NCBI GenBank assembly: GCA_016125275.1
Contig: WGMB01000007.1
Location: 186,001 to 250,000 of the forward strand
Length of the DNA stretch: 64,000 nucleotides
Origin: Acidobacteriota bacterium
GTDB taxonomy: Bacteria; Acidobacteriota; Terriglobia; Bryobacterales; UBA6623
Direction of reading: 5' to 3'
Shown: positions 32,564 through 43,300 of the stretch, piece by piece
How positions within the stretch are numbered: position 1 is the stretch's first letter
How the letters are laid out: each line of letters starts with the position of its first letter
Notes under the pieces: model-generated
What the model was told of the DNA's origin: nothing
The model's database searches: none
The model's input: only the letters and a program-made list of their open reading frames with translations
Program-made: the position numbers and the translations under genes

Positions 32564-34654
32564 CTACTCAACTCCCGTTTCCGTCTCTCGCTGCGAAGCT
32601 CCTACCGGACTTATCGGCCAGGATCGATCCGCCTGTCGTTCGCCTTTTCGCGGCGGGTTCTGCATGATGCCGGCCTGACGCGCCAAGCCCGGCAGGTCGA
32701 GAATGAGGCCCACGCCGCCGTCGCCCAGGATCGAGGCTCCGGCGACTCCCGGAATCTCCGGCAAATACCCGCCCAGGGCCTTGATCACCACCTCCTGCTT
32801 GCCCTGGAAGTCGTCCACGGCCAAGCAGTAGGGCCCCGTCGGCCCTTCGGTGACCACCAGCAGGGAGTCGGTGAGATTGCGGGACCGCGGCTCGAGGCCG
32901 AACAGCGCATGCAGCCGGGCGATAGGCAGCAGCCGCCCCCGGATCGTGACGGTTTCCTCGCGCCCGGCGAGCTTCGAAAGCATCTCCGCCGTCGGCCGAA
33001 AGATCTCCCGCACGGCGAACAGCGGCGCCACATAGCGCATGTGGCCCACGCCCAGGATCAACCCGTCCACCAGCGCCAGCGTCAGCGGAATCAGCAGCCG
33101 GAACAGGGAGCCCCGGCCCTCCTGGCTTTCGATCTCCACCGAGCCGCGCAAGGCCTGCAAACTCTTGTGGACGACGTCCATGCCGACGCCGCGGCCTGAC
33201 AGATCGCCCACGTGCTCGGAGGTGGAAAAGCCGGGGGCGAAGATCAGATCCTGAATCTCCTCCCGCGTGAGCTCGTCGTCGGCGCGAATCAACCCGCGCT
33301 CGACGGCCTTGGCGCGCACCTTGTCGCAGTCGATGCCTCGCCCGTCGTCTTGCACCTCCACGACCACGCGGTCCGCGCCCTGTATGGCGGTGAGCCGTAT
33401 GGTGGCTTCGGGGTCCTTGCCCAGGCTCTCGCGCTCCTCCGGCGTCTCCACGCCGTGGTCGACCGCGTTGCGAACGATGTGGAGCAGAGGATCGGTGAGG
33501 CCCTCCACGATGGTCTTGTCCACCTCCACGTCGCCGCCGCTCTGTTCCAGCCGCATGCGCTTGCCGGACTGGCGCGCCAAGTCGCGGACCAAGCGCGTGA
33601 CCCGGTCGAACTGGACCCCCAGCGGAACCAGCCGCAGGCTCATCGCCGTGGTCTGGACTTCCTGGGTGAGGCGGGCGAGCTGCCCGAGCTTCGCCGACAG
33701 CTCAGTGGTGCGGTAGCGCTCCACCGTGGGATCCAGCCGCACCAGGGTCTGCGCGATGACCAGCTCGCCGGCGGTTTCGATCAGCGTGTCGAGCTTGTCG
33801 GTCCGAACGCGCAAGGCCGTGATGGCGGAACTGCGGTGCGAGGCCGCCTCAGTGACCTCGGTCTCCGCGGACTCTTCCCGCTCCGCGTCTCCCCGACGCC
33901 GAACCGGAGTCGTCTCGCGGTAGCGGATGCGCTGCAACAGCGCGGCCGGCGAAGCGAAATGGGGCTGCTCGCCGGCGTTGAGAGCCCTCTCGAGCTCGTC
34001 CATCGCTGTGCGCAGGTAGTCGGTCGACTCCAGCAGTAGATCGATGCAGACGGCGTCCGCCTCCAGTCCGTCGTCGCGCAACGCCCGGACCAGCTCTTCC
34101 ACGCCATGCGCGCAGGAGCCGACGTCGCGCAGGCCGACGAAGCCGGCCAGCCCCTTGATGGTATGGAAGCGGCGGAACAACCCGTTGATCAGCTCTCCGT
34201 CACCCGGCCGCCGCTCCAAATCGAGCAGCTCGGTTTCCAGAGCCCCGAGATGCTCGCGCGACTCCTGCAGGAAGTCGCGCACGGATTCTTCGTCCGAGGC
34301 CAGGATGCCGAGATCGGGTTCCTCCTGACGCGAGTTCGCCTCCTCTTGTTCCTCCTTCTCCTGGTGCGTCTGGAGCTTGCGCTGTAGGGAGATGACCCCG
34401 GCCTGCAGGCGCCTCTCCACCGCGGTGGCGTCGTCTCCGGACTCGACGGCCAGGGCCAGCCGGGCGAGATCGCCGGCTCGGGTGGACAGGTCCGACCAGC
34501 CGGTCCGCAAGGCCACGCGTTGGATCGCTTCGAGCGCCGAGCCCACCTCCGCCAGACGCGTGGCGTCCCACTCGCGCCGCAGCGCCAGCTCGAGAGCCAA
34601 GCCATCAAGGCGTTCCCGCAGATCGGCGGATTCAGGTCTTGGCGGAGAAGGCAT
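32564..34654 (-). CDS. cheA: Chemotaxis-type sensor histidine kinase CheA, 696 aa
   Basis: Domains in order: an N-terminal helical region (1-115) of unknown type, an Hpt domain with the phosphorylated His164 in RRFHTIKGLAGF, the dimerisation helices (TALRVRTDKLDTLIETAGELVIAQ), the ATPase with DPLLHIVRNAVDHGVE and VQDDGRGID, and a CheW-like C-terminal domain. The N-terminal region could be a degenerate second Hpt without a His. The P2 CheY-binding domain is short or missing. ATG 34654 lies 26 nt after the cheW stop. A stretch of E/Q repeats near residue 100 is a probable linker. Confidence 0.93.
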   Translation of the reverse strand: MPSPPRPESADLRERLDGLALELALRREWDATRLAEVGSALEAIQRVALRTGWSDLSTRAGDLARLALAVESGDDATAVERRLQAGVISLQRKLQTHQEKEEQEEANSRQEEPDLGILASDEESVRDFLQESREHLGALETELLDLERRPGDGELINGLFRRFHTIKGLAGFVGLRDVGSCAHGVEELVRALRDDGLEADAVCIDLLLESTDYLRTAMDELERALNAGEQPHFASPAALLQRIRYRETTPVRRRGDAEREESAETEVTEAASHRSSAITALRVRTDKLDTLIETAGELVIAQTLVRLDPTVERYRTTELSAKLGQLARLTQEVQTTAMSLRLVPLGVQFDRVTRLVRDLARQSGKRMRLEQSGGDVEVDKTIVEGLTDPLLHIVRNAVDHGVETPEERESLGKDPEATIRLTAIQGADRVVVEVQDDGRGIDCDKVRAKAVERGLIRADDELTREEIQDLIFAPGFSTSEHVGDLSGRGVGMDVVHKSLQALRGSVEIESQEGRGSLFRLLIPLTLALVDGLILGVGHMRYVAPLFAVREIFRPTAEMLSKLAGREETVTIRGRLLPIARLHALFGLEPRSRNLTDSLLVVTEGPTGPYCLAVDDFQGKQEVVIKALGGYLPEIPGVAGASILGDGGVGLILDLPGLARQAGIMQNPPRKGERQADRSWPISPVGASQRETETGVE

Positions 34655-34680
34655 GGTCGTGCGATCGTCCAAGGGCGGGA

Positions 34681-35235
34681 TCAGCTCGCTCCTCGGAGGC
34701 TCTGGCCGGGGCCGGCGGATTGGCGAGCCCGCTCGAGCTGCCGCAGCGCGTCGTCCATCGGCAGCAACGCCTGGTCGATCTTGAGCAGGATGGTGACGTT
34801 CCCGCCCATCTTGGCCAGCCCCAAGATCCAAGGCGGCGAGTCGCCCCCAGGAAACTGCGGCGGCTCTTCGATGGCCGACGGCGGAATCTGCGCCACTTCC
34901 AGAACGGAGTCGACGATCAGGCCCACCAGAGTGGGGCCACGTCCCATATCCACATCCACCACGATGGTGCTCGTCCGGCTGTCGGCGGACCGCTCCGGCA
35001 GCCCGAAGCGCGTGCGCAGGTCGACGACGGGAACGATCTTTCCGCGCAGATTGATCAGCCCGCGGATCGAGCTTTCCAGGTACGGCGCTTCTGTCACCGG
35101 ATACATCACGGTGATCTCGCGCACGTTCATCACGTCCATGCCGAATAGCTCATCGCCGAGCTGGAACACCAGGTATTTCGGCGTTTCTGTCGCCTCGGAG
35201 GACGTTCGCAGGGACGTGGACCCGGAGTTCGGCAT
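34681..35235 (-). CDS. cheW: Chemotaxis coupling protein CheW, 184 aa
   Basis: The CheW fold starts at about residue 20: YLVFQLGDELFGMDVMNVREI, then IRGLINLRGKIVPVVDLRTRFGLP and LVGLIVDSVLEVAQIPPSAIE. CheW bridges chemoreceptors and CheA. The C-terminal 25 residues are a charged extension beyond the usual length. It heads a three-gene operon without receptor, CheR or CheB genes, so the receptor must be encoded elsewhere. Confidence 0.92.
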   Translation of the reverse strand: MPNSGSTSLRTSSEATETPKYLVFQLGDELFGMDVMNVREITVMYPVTEAPYLESSIRGLINLRGKIVPVVDLRTRFGLPERSADSRTSTIVVDVDMGRGPTLVGLIVDSVLEVAQIPPSAIEEPPQFPGGDSPPWILGLAKMGGNVTILLKIDQALLPMDDALRQLERARQSAGPGQSLRGAS

Positions 35236-35305
35236 ACGGAAACTGCGCCGCCGCCGGCCGACGCGCGCACCTCGGCAACACGATCGGCGCCGCCGAGCAG
35301 CCGCT

Positions 35306-37168
35306 TTAGCCCGCCGGATGGGCGTCCGGCCCTGTGGTCTTGGTCTTGGCGGTTTCGACGGGCTTGGCCGGCGGCGGTTCAGGAGGCGTGATGCTGATCA
35401 GCGTCTGGCCGGCTCGCGGCTTGATGGTTTGGCCCGCCACGACCACCTGCAGCCGCTTCTCGTCGTCCTTCTTGGAAATCACGAACAGCGGCATGGCCTC
35501 GTCGCCGTGCTCCTCGCGGAAGTCCTCGTAGCTGTAGCGGTCGGTGATGCTGGTGGCGCGGACCTCCGCGCCCTGCCGGAACAGCTCGCTGATCTTTTCG
35601 TAGGTGGCCGTCGGGGAAAACAGGCGCCTGCCCTGCAGGTGCTGCGGGTCGATCGCCCCGCGTGGGCTGTCCTTGTCCGGCGCCAACTGGTAGACGTCCT
35701 TGCGCCCGAAGACCTCGGTGAAGTGCACGGCCGCCAGCGAGTTCGCCTCGGTGTTGGGCGTCAGCGCGCAGAGCTTGCCGATGCCGTACAGGCTCACGTT
35801 GTCGAGCACGTGGCGCGAGAGGATGGAGCCGAAGTAGGCTTGCAGGCCGTCCATACGCGCCGCGGTCACGTGCGCCCGTAGCGAGTCCGCCAGGGCGACC
35901 GAGATGCCTTGCTTGTGCAGGACCTTGGCGATCTCACGAGCCCACGGGTGCGCGCCGACGAACAGCACGCCTTGCGGGGACGGCTCGGCCAAGCCGAGCT
36001 TCTTGGCCAAAGGGAAGGCCGTGAGGCCGTAGACGGTGACCGTGCCGATGATGATGATGAAGCTGATCGGCACCAGCCGTTCGGCGCCGGCCACGCCTTG
36101 CTCGGCCAGCCGCTCGGCGAAGATCGAGCTCACCGCCGCCGCGACGATGCCGCGCGGCGCCATCCAGGCCAAAAAGATCCGCTCCGCCCCGGTGAGCTTG
36201 GAGCCCAGGCACGACACCCATACCGACAGCGGCCGCGCCACGAACAGTAGTAGCAACAGGTAGGCCAAGCTCGGCAGCCCGGCGGCAAACAGCTCCTCGG
36301 CGCTCAGCCGCGCCGCCAGCAGGATGAACAGCGTGGAGATGATCAGGACCCGCAGGTTCTCCTTGAACTCCACGATGTGCTGCACGGCGACTTGGCGCTG
36401 GTTGGCCAGCGTCACGCCCATCATCGTGGTGGCCAGCAGGCCGGACTCCGGCTGCAAGTCGTTCGACACCACGAAGGCCCCCACGACCATGGCGATCGAG
36501 AAGGCGTTGTCGAGCATGTCCGGCACCCAGTGGAAGCGCAGCAGCACGATGATGATGCTGGCGCCGCCGACGCCGACCGCGCCGCCGGTGAGGATGGAGT
36601 ACAGGAACTGTCGCGGGGCGTGTTCGCCGCCGGAGTAGTCGCCAGCCACGATCGCCTCGAAGACCAGCACGGCCAGGATCGCCCCGACCGGGTCGTTGAG
36701 AATCCCTTCCCACTTGATGGCGTTGCGAATGCGCGGCGAGGGGCGCACGTGGCGCAGCAAGGGGATGACGACGGTGGGGCCGGTGACGACGAAGACCGCG
36801 CCCATCAGCACCGCCAACGGCAGCGGCAGGCGCACGATCAGCCAGGCCCCGAAGGCGGCCACGACCCAGGTGACCAGCGCTCCGATCGAGATGAGATTGC
36901 GCACGACGCCGCCGATCTCGGGCAACTCGCGAAAGTTCAAGCTCAACCCGCCCTCGAACAGGATCAAGGCCACAGACAGCGAGACGAACGGGAACAGCAG
37001 GTTGCCGAACAACGCGTCCGGGTCGAGCCAACCCAGTCCCGGGCCTGCCGCCAGACCGAACGTCAGCAGCAGCAGAATCGAGGGCAGGTTCAGCCGCCAG
37101 GCCAGCCAGCGGGCCACGAAACCCAAGATGAAGACCAGCGCCAGACCGACGATGTAGTGCTCTTGCAC
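35306..37168 (-). CDS. CPA1-type Na+/H+ antiporter with C-terminal TrkA-N-like domain, 620 aa
   Basis: About twelve membrane helices span residues 1-400; the antiporter core motifs include LILFEGGLSLNFRELPEIG, GPTVVIPLLRHVRPSPRIRNAIKWEGILNDPVGAILAVLVFE (with the Asn-Asp ion-binding pair) and WMAPRGIVAAAVSS. From about residue 415 a soluble domain resembles a TrkA-N/RCK nucleotide-binding unit (VLFVGAHPWAREIAKVLHKQGISVALAD), then a TrkA-C-like end. It exchanges monovalent cations for protons at the inner membrane. The GTG start at 37168 lies directly before the first helix; the ribosome binding site is poor, so the start is uncertain. Confidence 0.9.
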   Translation of the reverse strand: MQEHYIVGLALVFILGFVARWLAWRLNLPSILLLLTFGLAAGPGLGWLDPDALFGNLLFPFVSLSVALILFEGGLSLNFRELPEIGGVVRNLISIGALVTWVVAAFGAWLIVRLPLPLAVLMGAVFVVTGPTVVIPLLRHVRPSPRIRNAIKWEGILNDPVGAILAVLVFEAIVAGDYSGGEHAPRQFLYSILTGGAVGVGGASIIIVLLRFHWVPDMLDNAFSIAMVVGAFVVSNDLQPESGLLATTMMGVTLANQRQVAVQHIVEFKENLRVLIISTLFILLAARLSAEELFAAGLPSLAYLLLLLFVARPLSVWVSCLGSKLTGAERIFLAWMAPRGIVAAAVSSIFAERLAEQGVAGAERLVPISFIIIIGTVTVYGLTAFPLAKKLGLAEPSPQGVLFVGAHPWAREIAKVLHKQGISVALADSLRAHVTAARMDGLQAYFGSILSRHVLDNVSLYGIGKLCALTPNTEANSLAAVHFTEVFGRKDVYQLAPDKDSPRGAIDPQHLQGRRLFSPTATYEKISELFRQGAEVRATSITDRYSYEDFREEHGDEAMPLFVISKKDDEKRLQVVVAGQTIKPRAGQTLISITPPEPPPAKPVETAKTKTTGPDAHPAG

Positions 37169-37240
37169 AGGCTCCGATTCCCGCTTCAACGGTAGCAAGT
37201 TGCGTGTGGGCCCGGATCGGGCGGGCCTATACTGTTGGCA

Positions 37241-37696
37241 ATGCGAGGCAGTCAGGCGAGCGTTCGCGTCCGCTATCAAGAGACCGATCAGATGGGCGTG
37301 GTCTACTACGCCAACTACCTGGTGTGGATGGAGGTCGCCCGCGTGGAGCACTGTCGCGCGCTGGGATTTCGGTACCGCGACATGGAGCAGGACACCGGCA
37401 CGGCGTTGGCGGTGAGCGAAGCGCACTGCCGCTACCGCGCGCCGGCCTTGTACGACGACGAAGTGATCGTGGAGACCCGGCTGAGCGAGGTGCGCTCGCG
37501 CGGCGTCCGCTTTGTATACCGCATGCGCCGCGCCGGTGACGACCGTTTGCTGGCCGAGGGCGAGACGGCGCACATCTTCGTCAACCGCGAAGGCCGCCAG
37601 GTCCGCATTCCGGAGGCCTACCGCCGCTACTTCGAGGAAGGGATCGCCGAGGAGGCGGAGCCGTCCGCCGTGGTCTCGGGTCCCGCCCGGCCGTGA
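37241..37696 (+). CDS. YbgC/FadM-family acyl-CoA thioesterase, 151 aa
   Basis: The hotdog-fold signature RVRYQETDQMGVVYYANYLVWMEVARVEHCRALGF contains the catalytic Asp of the 4-hydroxybenzoyl-CoA thioesterase type. Length and C-terminal pattern fit YbgC proteins, which hydrolyse acyl-CoA and in many bacteria belong to the Tol-Pal neighbourhood; no tol genes are here. A TATACT box ends 7 nt before the ATG and no Shine-Dalgarno sequence is present, so translation may begin on a leaderless mRNA. The stop overlaps the GTG start of the next gene by 4 nt. Confidence 0.9.
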   Translation: MRGSQASVRVRYQETDQMGVVYYANYLVWMEVARVEHCRALGFRYRDMEQDTGTALAVSEAHCRYRAPALYDDEVIVETRLSEVRSRGVRFVYRMRRAGDDRLLAEGETAHIFVNREGRQVRIPEAYRRYFEEGIAEEAEPSAVVSGPARP

Positions 37697-39426
37697 CGGC
37701 GCGGGCCGTGGCCGCCTTGCTGCTGTGCGCGGCGGCGGCCGGCGCCGGCGAGCTGACCCGCCGCAGCGACCGCTCGCTCGAGCGCGTCCAGCAAGGCGGT
37801 CCGCCGCGCTATGACCTCGACTTTCTGCTGGCCGACCTGATCCCGCAACCCGGCCGGCGCTTCACAGAGTTCAGCGGCGACCTCTCGGGCCGCTACCTCG
37901 ACGCCTTGGCCGCTGCGGGAGCGCCCGAGAGCCTGCGTCTGCTCGTGCCGCGCGTACTGGCGCTGCAGAGGCCCGACGGAGGCTTCGCGAACCCTCTCTC
38001 CGGCGGAGGCGTCGTGGACGACGACATGGCCCGGGTCTGGGGTCACGGCCGACTGCTGGTCGGGTTGCTCGCGGCGGCTGAATCGACCGGCGACGAGCGA
38101 GCCCTGGCGGCGGCCCGCCGGCTGGGGGACTTTCTGACGGACGTCGCGCCTCGCTTCAACGACGACCGCGTCGAGGCCGAGTTCGGGCAGGGCAAGCTGG
38201 CGCACGGCTACATCTGCTGGACCCAAAATCTGGAAGGGTTGGCCCGGTTGTACGGCGCGACCGGGGAGGCTCGCTACCTCGAAGCGGCCCGCGCCATGGC
38301 GCAGCGCGTCGAGCGCCGACCGGGACAACACAGCCACGGCTATTTGACGTCCGTGCGGGGCCTGCTGGCGCTGGCCCAGGCCTCCGGCGAGGAGGCCTAT
38401 CGGACGAAGGCCGAGGAGGCCTGGGATGCGCTGGCGGCTTCCGAGAACGTGCTGCCGACCGGCACGATTCCAGAGTATTTTGCGCCGGGCATCGGTCGGG
38501 ACGAAGGCTGCTCGGACGCTGACTGGGTGCGGCTGAGCCTGTCGCTGTATCGCCGGACGGGCCGGGAGCGCTACCTGGAGGCGGCCGAAACCGCGGTGTT
38601 CAACGCCTTCTTTCTCAATCAGTTCAGCAGCGGCGACTTCGGCCACGTGGAGTTGGCTCACGACGGGCTGGGCTACGGCGTCGCGCGGGCCTGGTGGTGT
38701 TGTACCCTGCACGGCCTGCGGGCCTTCTCCGCCATTCGGGAGGGGGCCTTTCAGAGCGACGGCGCCGCCTTGCGCTACGTCCTGCCGGTGGACGGCGAGG
38801 GGTCGGCCGAGGGGCTGACCCTGCGCGCGGACGCCGAGCTGGCGCAGCAAGCGACGGTGCGCTTCGAGGTGGTCGCCGCGCCGGAAGGCCGGGCGCGGCT
38901 GGAGATCCGGCAACCGGCCTGGAGCGGCCCGCTCGAAACGGATTTTCCAACCGAACCCCGAGACGGTGCGGTGGCGTTCGATCGCGTGTGGCGGGTCGGC
39001 GAGGCTTTCACGATCCGCTACGCCCCGCTCGAGCGGCGCGAGGGCGGGATGCTGTTCTTGGGGCCCTGGCTGCTGGCCGCCTCCGAGGCCGCTGCGCCGG
39101 CTTTCTTCGACGAGCCGCACGAGGGCAATCGGCTGCTGTGGGAGACGCTGGCGCCGGCGGATCGGCCGTCGCGCCGACGGGTCGATTACATCCCGGCCGG
39201 CTACCCCGAGCAGGTCCAGAGCCTGACGCTGCGGCCGCTTGCCGAGCGCTTCGAAGGTCCCGACGGGCTGCGCTGGCAGTGGAAGTTCCGGGAGCAGGAG
39301 AGCAGGGCCGAGCGTACGGCGAAGCGGTTGGTGGAGCAGTCCCGCGGCCGTTTGCTGCCGTTCGGGGTAGGGCTGGCGGCGGGTGCGCTGCTGATGGGCC
39401 TACTATGGCCGCGCCGGCAGCGGTGA
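37693..39426 (+). CDS. Exported GH127-like protein (DUF1680, beta-L-arabinofuranosidase family), 577 aa
   Basis: A signal peptide (VAALLLCAAAAGAGE) is followed by an (alpha/alpha)6 barrel with the family landmarks GRYLDALAA, CSDADWVRLSLSLYRRTGRERYLEAAETAVFNAFFLNQ and WWCCTLHGLRAFS, where the Cys pair provides the nucleophile and a zinc ligand in GH127. Beta domains follow. The C-terminus ends in a membrane helix (LLPFGVGLAAGALLMGLLWP) and RRQR, so the enzyme is probably anchored with the catalytic part outside. It is translationally coupled (GTGA) to the thioesterase gene. Confidence 0.85.
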   Translation: MTARAVAALLLCAAAAGAGELTRRSDRSLERVQQGGPPRYDLDFLLADLIPQPGRRFTEFSGDLSGRYLDALAAAGAPESLRLLVPRVLALQRPDGGFANPLSGGGVVDDDMARVWGHGRLLVGLLAAAESTGDERALAAARRLGDFLTDVAPRFNDDRVEAEFGQGKLAHGYICWTQNLEGLARLYGATGEARYLEAARAMAQRVERRPGQHSHGYLTSVRGLLALAQASGEEAYRTKAEEAWDALAASENVLPTGTIPEYFAPGIGRDEGCSDADWVRLSLSLYRRTGRERYLEAAETAVFNAFFLNQFSSGDFGHVELAHDGLGYGVARAWWCCTLHGLRAFSAIREGAFQSDGAALRYVLPVDGEGSAEGLTLRADAELAQQATVRFEVVAAPEGRARLEIRQPAWSGPLETDFPTEPRDGAVAFDRVWRVGEAFTIRYAPLERREGGMLFLGPWLLAASEAAAPAFFDEPHEGNRLLWETLAPADRPSRRRVDYIPAGYPEQVQSLTLRPLAERFEGPDGLRWQWKFREQESRAERTAKRLVEQSRGRLLPFGVGLAAGALLMGLLWPRRQR

Positions 39427-39457
39427 TCGGGTTCGCCGGGGACCGAACGGAGAAGAC

Positions 39458-40300
39458 TCAGGCTTCTTCGAAGAAACCGCCCATCCGGCGGAACTTTTCG
39501 TAGCGCTCGGCCACGAGCTGAGCCGGGGTGAGCTTGTCGAGCTCGGCCAGATTGCGCTCGACGGCGTCGCCGAGCAGCTTGGCCGCTTCGTCCCAGTCGC
39601 ACTGCGCGCCGTCGGCCGGCTCGTCGACGATGGCGTCGATCATGCCCAGCCCCAGCAGATTCTCCGCGGTCAGCTTGAGCGCCTCGGCGGCCTCTTCGGC
39701 GCGGGTCGCATCGCGCCACACGATGGCGGCGCAGCTTTCGGGCGAGATCACGCTGTAGACCGCGTTCTCCAACATCAGAATGCGGTTGCCGACGCCCATT
39801 GCCAACGCGCCGCCGGAGCCGCCTTCGCCGATGCAGACCACGATGATCGGCACGTCCAATCGCGCCATCTCATAGAGGCTGCGCGCGATCGCCTCGGCCT
39901 GGCCGCGCTCCTCGGCGTCAATGCCGGGGTAGGCGCCGGGCGTATCGAGCAGCGTCAGGATCGGGCGGCCGAACTTGGCCGCCAACTGCATCACGCGCAA
40001 GGCCTTGCGGTAGCCCTCCGGCTTCGGCATCCCGAAGTTGCGCTCCATGCGGCCCTTGGTGTCGCGACCCTTCTCCTGGCCGATCACCATCAGCGGGCGT
40101 CCGCGGAACTGCGCGAAGCCGGCTAGAATCGCCGGATCGTCCCCGAACGAGCGGTCGCCATGCACCGGGTCGAAGGAATCGAACATCCGCTCCACGTATT
40201 CCACGACGTGCGGCCGCTCGGCATGCCGCGCCAACTGGACGCGTTCCCAAGCGGAGCGCTCCCCGGATTGCGGGACGGGCGTCATTTCTGAATCAGACAT
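39458..40300 (-). CDS. accA: Acetyl-CoA carboxylase carboxyltransferase subunit alpha, 280 aa
   Basis: The crotonase-like carboxyltransferase fold shows RPLMVIGQEKGRDTKGRMERNFGMPKPEGYRKALRVM, LLDTPGAYPGIDAEERGQAEAIARSL and GEGGSGGALAMGVGNRILMLENAVYSVISPE. With AccD it transfers CO2 from biotin to acetyl-CoA, the first step of fatty acid synthesis. The N-terminal coiled part is about 40 residues shorter than in E. coli. It starts 14 nt after dnaE on the same strand, an old and frequent dnaE-accA arrangement. Confidence 0.95.
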   Translation of the reverse strand: MSDSEMTPVPQSGERSAWERVQLARHAERPHVVEYVERMFDSFDPVHGDRSFGDDPAILAGFAQFRGRPLMVIGQEKGRDTKGRMERNFGMPKPEGYRKALRVMQLAAKFGRPILTLLDTPGAYPGIDAEERGQAEAIARSLYEMARLDVPIIVVCIGEGGSGGALAMGVGNRILMLENAVYSVISPESCAAIVWRDATRAEEAAEALKLTAENLLGLGMIDAIVDEPADGAQCDWDEAAKLLGDAVERNLAELDKLTPAQLVAERYEKFRRMGGFFEEA

Positions 40301-40314
40301 CGGCGGGGGTCCGT

Positions 40315-43300
40315 CTACCCGTTCGCTGTGACTTCCAGCGAGCCCTCGCCGAAGATCTTTTCGGCGGCGCGGCGGAAAGAGCGGTCTGCGCGAACGCGGT
40401 CAGCAAGATCATAGGATACTAGGTATTCCTTACGGCGGAGCAGGCGCAGCCGGACGTCAGTGTCGCCGGGCTTGGACTCGAACAGCTCCCGCAACTGTCG
40501 TGCGGCGGTCGCCGGCTCGTCGAAGCCGTTGCCCAGCCGCACCGTGATGGAGATGGCTGCGGGCACCTTCACGGCGGCGTTGTCGAGGGCCACGATCTCC
40601 TCCACGGAGACCTTCGGCGCCGAGGCCTCGTCGGCGCGCACCTTGCCTCGCAGCAGCACCGGCAGGTCGTCCTGCAGATCCCCGCCGATCTGCTCGTACT
40701 GGTTGGCGAAGATCAGCAGCTCGGTCGAACCCTTCAGGTCTTCGAGCACGGCGGAGGCCCAGGGACGCCCTTCGCGGTTGCGGCGGCGATTGATGGCCGT
40801 CAGCAATCCACAAAGCGCCACCGATGCGCCGGGCTCCTTCTCGCCGAGATTCGAGGAGTCCGCGGTGGCCAGCTCGTCGATCTTGTCGCGGTACTCCTTG
40901 AGCGGGTGCCCGGTGACGTAGAAGCCCAGCATCTCCTTCTCGGCGGCCAGCTTGGCGCGCTCCGGCATGAGGGGCGCGTCGGGCAACTGCTCGTCGGCCG
41001 ATTCTTCTTCCGCCGGCATCATCGCGAAGAGTCCGCCTTGGCCGACGGCGCGATCCCGCGCCGCCTTCTGGCCGTTCTCGATCGCCCGGTCGAGCCCGGC
41101 GATGAGCTGCGCGCGGTGTCCGCCGAGGGAATCCAGCGCGCCGGCCTTGATGGAGCTCTCGAGCATCCGCTTGTTAATCTTCTGCCAGTCGACCTCCTCG
41201 CAGAAGTCGAACAGCGACTCGAAACCGCGGCCCAGGCGCTCGCGGGCCTCGATGACGGCTTCGACGGCGCCGCGGCCGACGTTCTTGATGGCGCCGAGCC
41301 CGAAGCTGATGGCCTTCTTGCCCGAGGGCGTGAAGTCGAAGTAGGACGAGTTGACATCGGGGGGCAGAATCTCGATGTCCATGTCCTTGCATTCGTTGAT
41401 GTAGCGCACGACCTTCTCGGTGTTGCCCGATTCCGAGCTGAGCAAGGCGGCCATGAAGGCCACCGGATAGTGCGCCTTGAGGTAGGCCGTGCAGTAGGCC
41501 ACGAAGCCGTAGGCGGCCGAGTGCGACTTGTTGAAGCCGTAACCGGCGAACTGCGCCATCAGGTCGTAGAGCTTCTTGGCCTTCTTGAGGTCGAAGTTGC
41601 GCTCCTCGGCGCCTTTGAGGAACTTCGCCTCGTGCTCGGCCATCAGCTCGGCCTTCTTCTTGCCCATCGCGCGCCGCAACACGTCGGCTTCTCCGAGCGA
41701 GTAGCCGGCGATCACGTTGGCGATCTGCATCACCTGCTCCTGGTAGAGGATGACGCCGTAGGTCTCCTCCAGGATGGGCTTGAGCTGCGGGAACAGGTAG
41801 GTGACCGGCTTGCGCCCGTGCTTGCGCTCGATGAAGTCGGTGACCATGCCGCCCTGGATCGGGCCGGGGCGGTACAGCGCGTTGAGGGCGCACAGGTCCT
41901 CCAACCGCTCCGGAATGTAGCGGATGAGGATGTCGCGCATGCCGCCGGATTCAAACTGGAACACGCCGGCCGTCAGACCTTTGGCGAGCAGCTCGAAGGT
42001 TGGTTTGTCGTCGACGGGCAGGTCCTGCAGCGACAGATCCAGCTTCTCGATCTTCTTGATCCAGCGCAGGGCGTCGTCGAGCACCGTCAGCGTCGTCAGC
42101 CCCAGAAAGTCCATCTTCAGAAGGCCCAGGTAGTCCAGGCCCTTCATGTCGTACTGGGTGACGATTTCGTCCTTGTTCGTCTTATAGAGCGGAACCAAGT
42201 TGCGTAACGGCTCGGGCGCGATCACCACGCCGGCGGCGTGCACGGAGGGGTTGCGCGCCACGCCTTCCAGCCGCCGAGCCACTTCGATCAGCTTGTTCAC
42301 CTGCGGATCGGTGCGCATGGCGTCGCGCAGCTTGGGCTCCTGCTCGATGGCGTCGTCGAGCTTGATGTTGAGCACCGGCGGCACCATCTTTGTCAGCCGG
42401 TCGACGTCGCCGAACGACATGTCCATCACGCGGCCAACATCCTTGATGGCGGCCTTGGTCGCCATGGTGTTGAAGGTGATGATCTGGGCCACCTGCTCGC
42501 GACCATACTTCTCGGTGACGTACTGGATGACCTCGCCGCGGCGGTTCATGCAGAAGTCGATGTCGATATCCGGCATGCTGATGCGTTCCGGGTTGAGGAA
42601 GCGCTCGAACAGCAGGCTGTATTGCAGGGGGTCGATGTCCGTGATCTCGAGGCACCAAGCCACCAGCGAGCCGGCGGCGGAGCCGCGGCCCGGGCCGACG
42701 GGAATGTTCTTGGACTTGGCGTAACGGATGAAGTCCCAGACGATCAAGAAGTAGCCGGGAAACTTCATCTGCTGGATCGTGCGAATCTCGTGATCCAGCC
42801 GCTCGTAGTACTGCTCGATGGGGTAACGCAGCTCGCCGCGCTGCTGGCGCACCTCGAGCCACGGGCGGCGCTTCTCTAGACCCTGCCGCGCGGCGTACTC
42901 GAAGTAGGAATCGATCGAGTGCTCCTGCGGCGTGACGAATTCCGGGAAGGGGTTGGCGACCGGCTTGATGCCCAGGTTGCAGCGCTCGGCGATCTCCCAG
43001 GTCCGGTTGAGCGGCGCCTCGCTGCCGCCAAGAATCTGCAGCAGTTCGTCGCGAGTCTTGAGGTAGAACTCGGTGGTCTCGAACCGCATGCGGTTGGGGT
43101 CCGAGAGCGTCTTGCCGGTCTGCACGCACAGCAGCGCTTCGTGCGCGGGGGCGTCCTCCTTGGTGAGGTAGTGGGCGTCGTTGGTGGCCACCAGGGGGAT
43201 GCCGGTCTCGGCCGAGAGCCTGTGCAGGCCGGGGATCAGCTTCTTGTCCAGGTCGAGGCCGTGGTCTTGGATCTCGAGGAAGAAGTTCTCCTTGCCGAAG

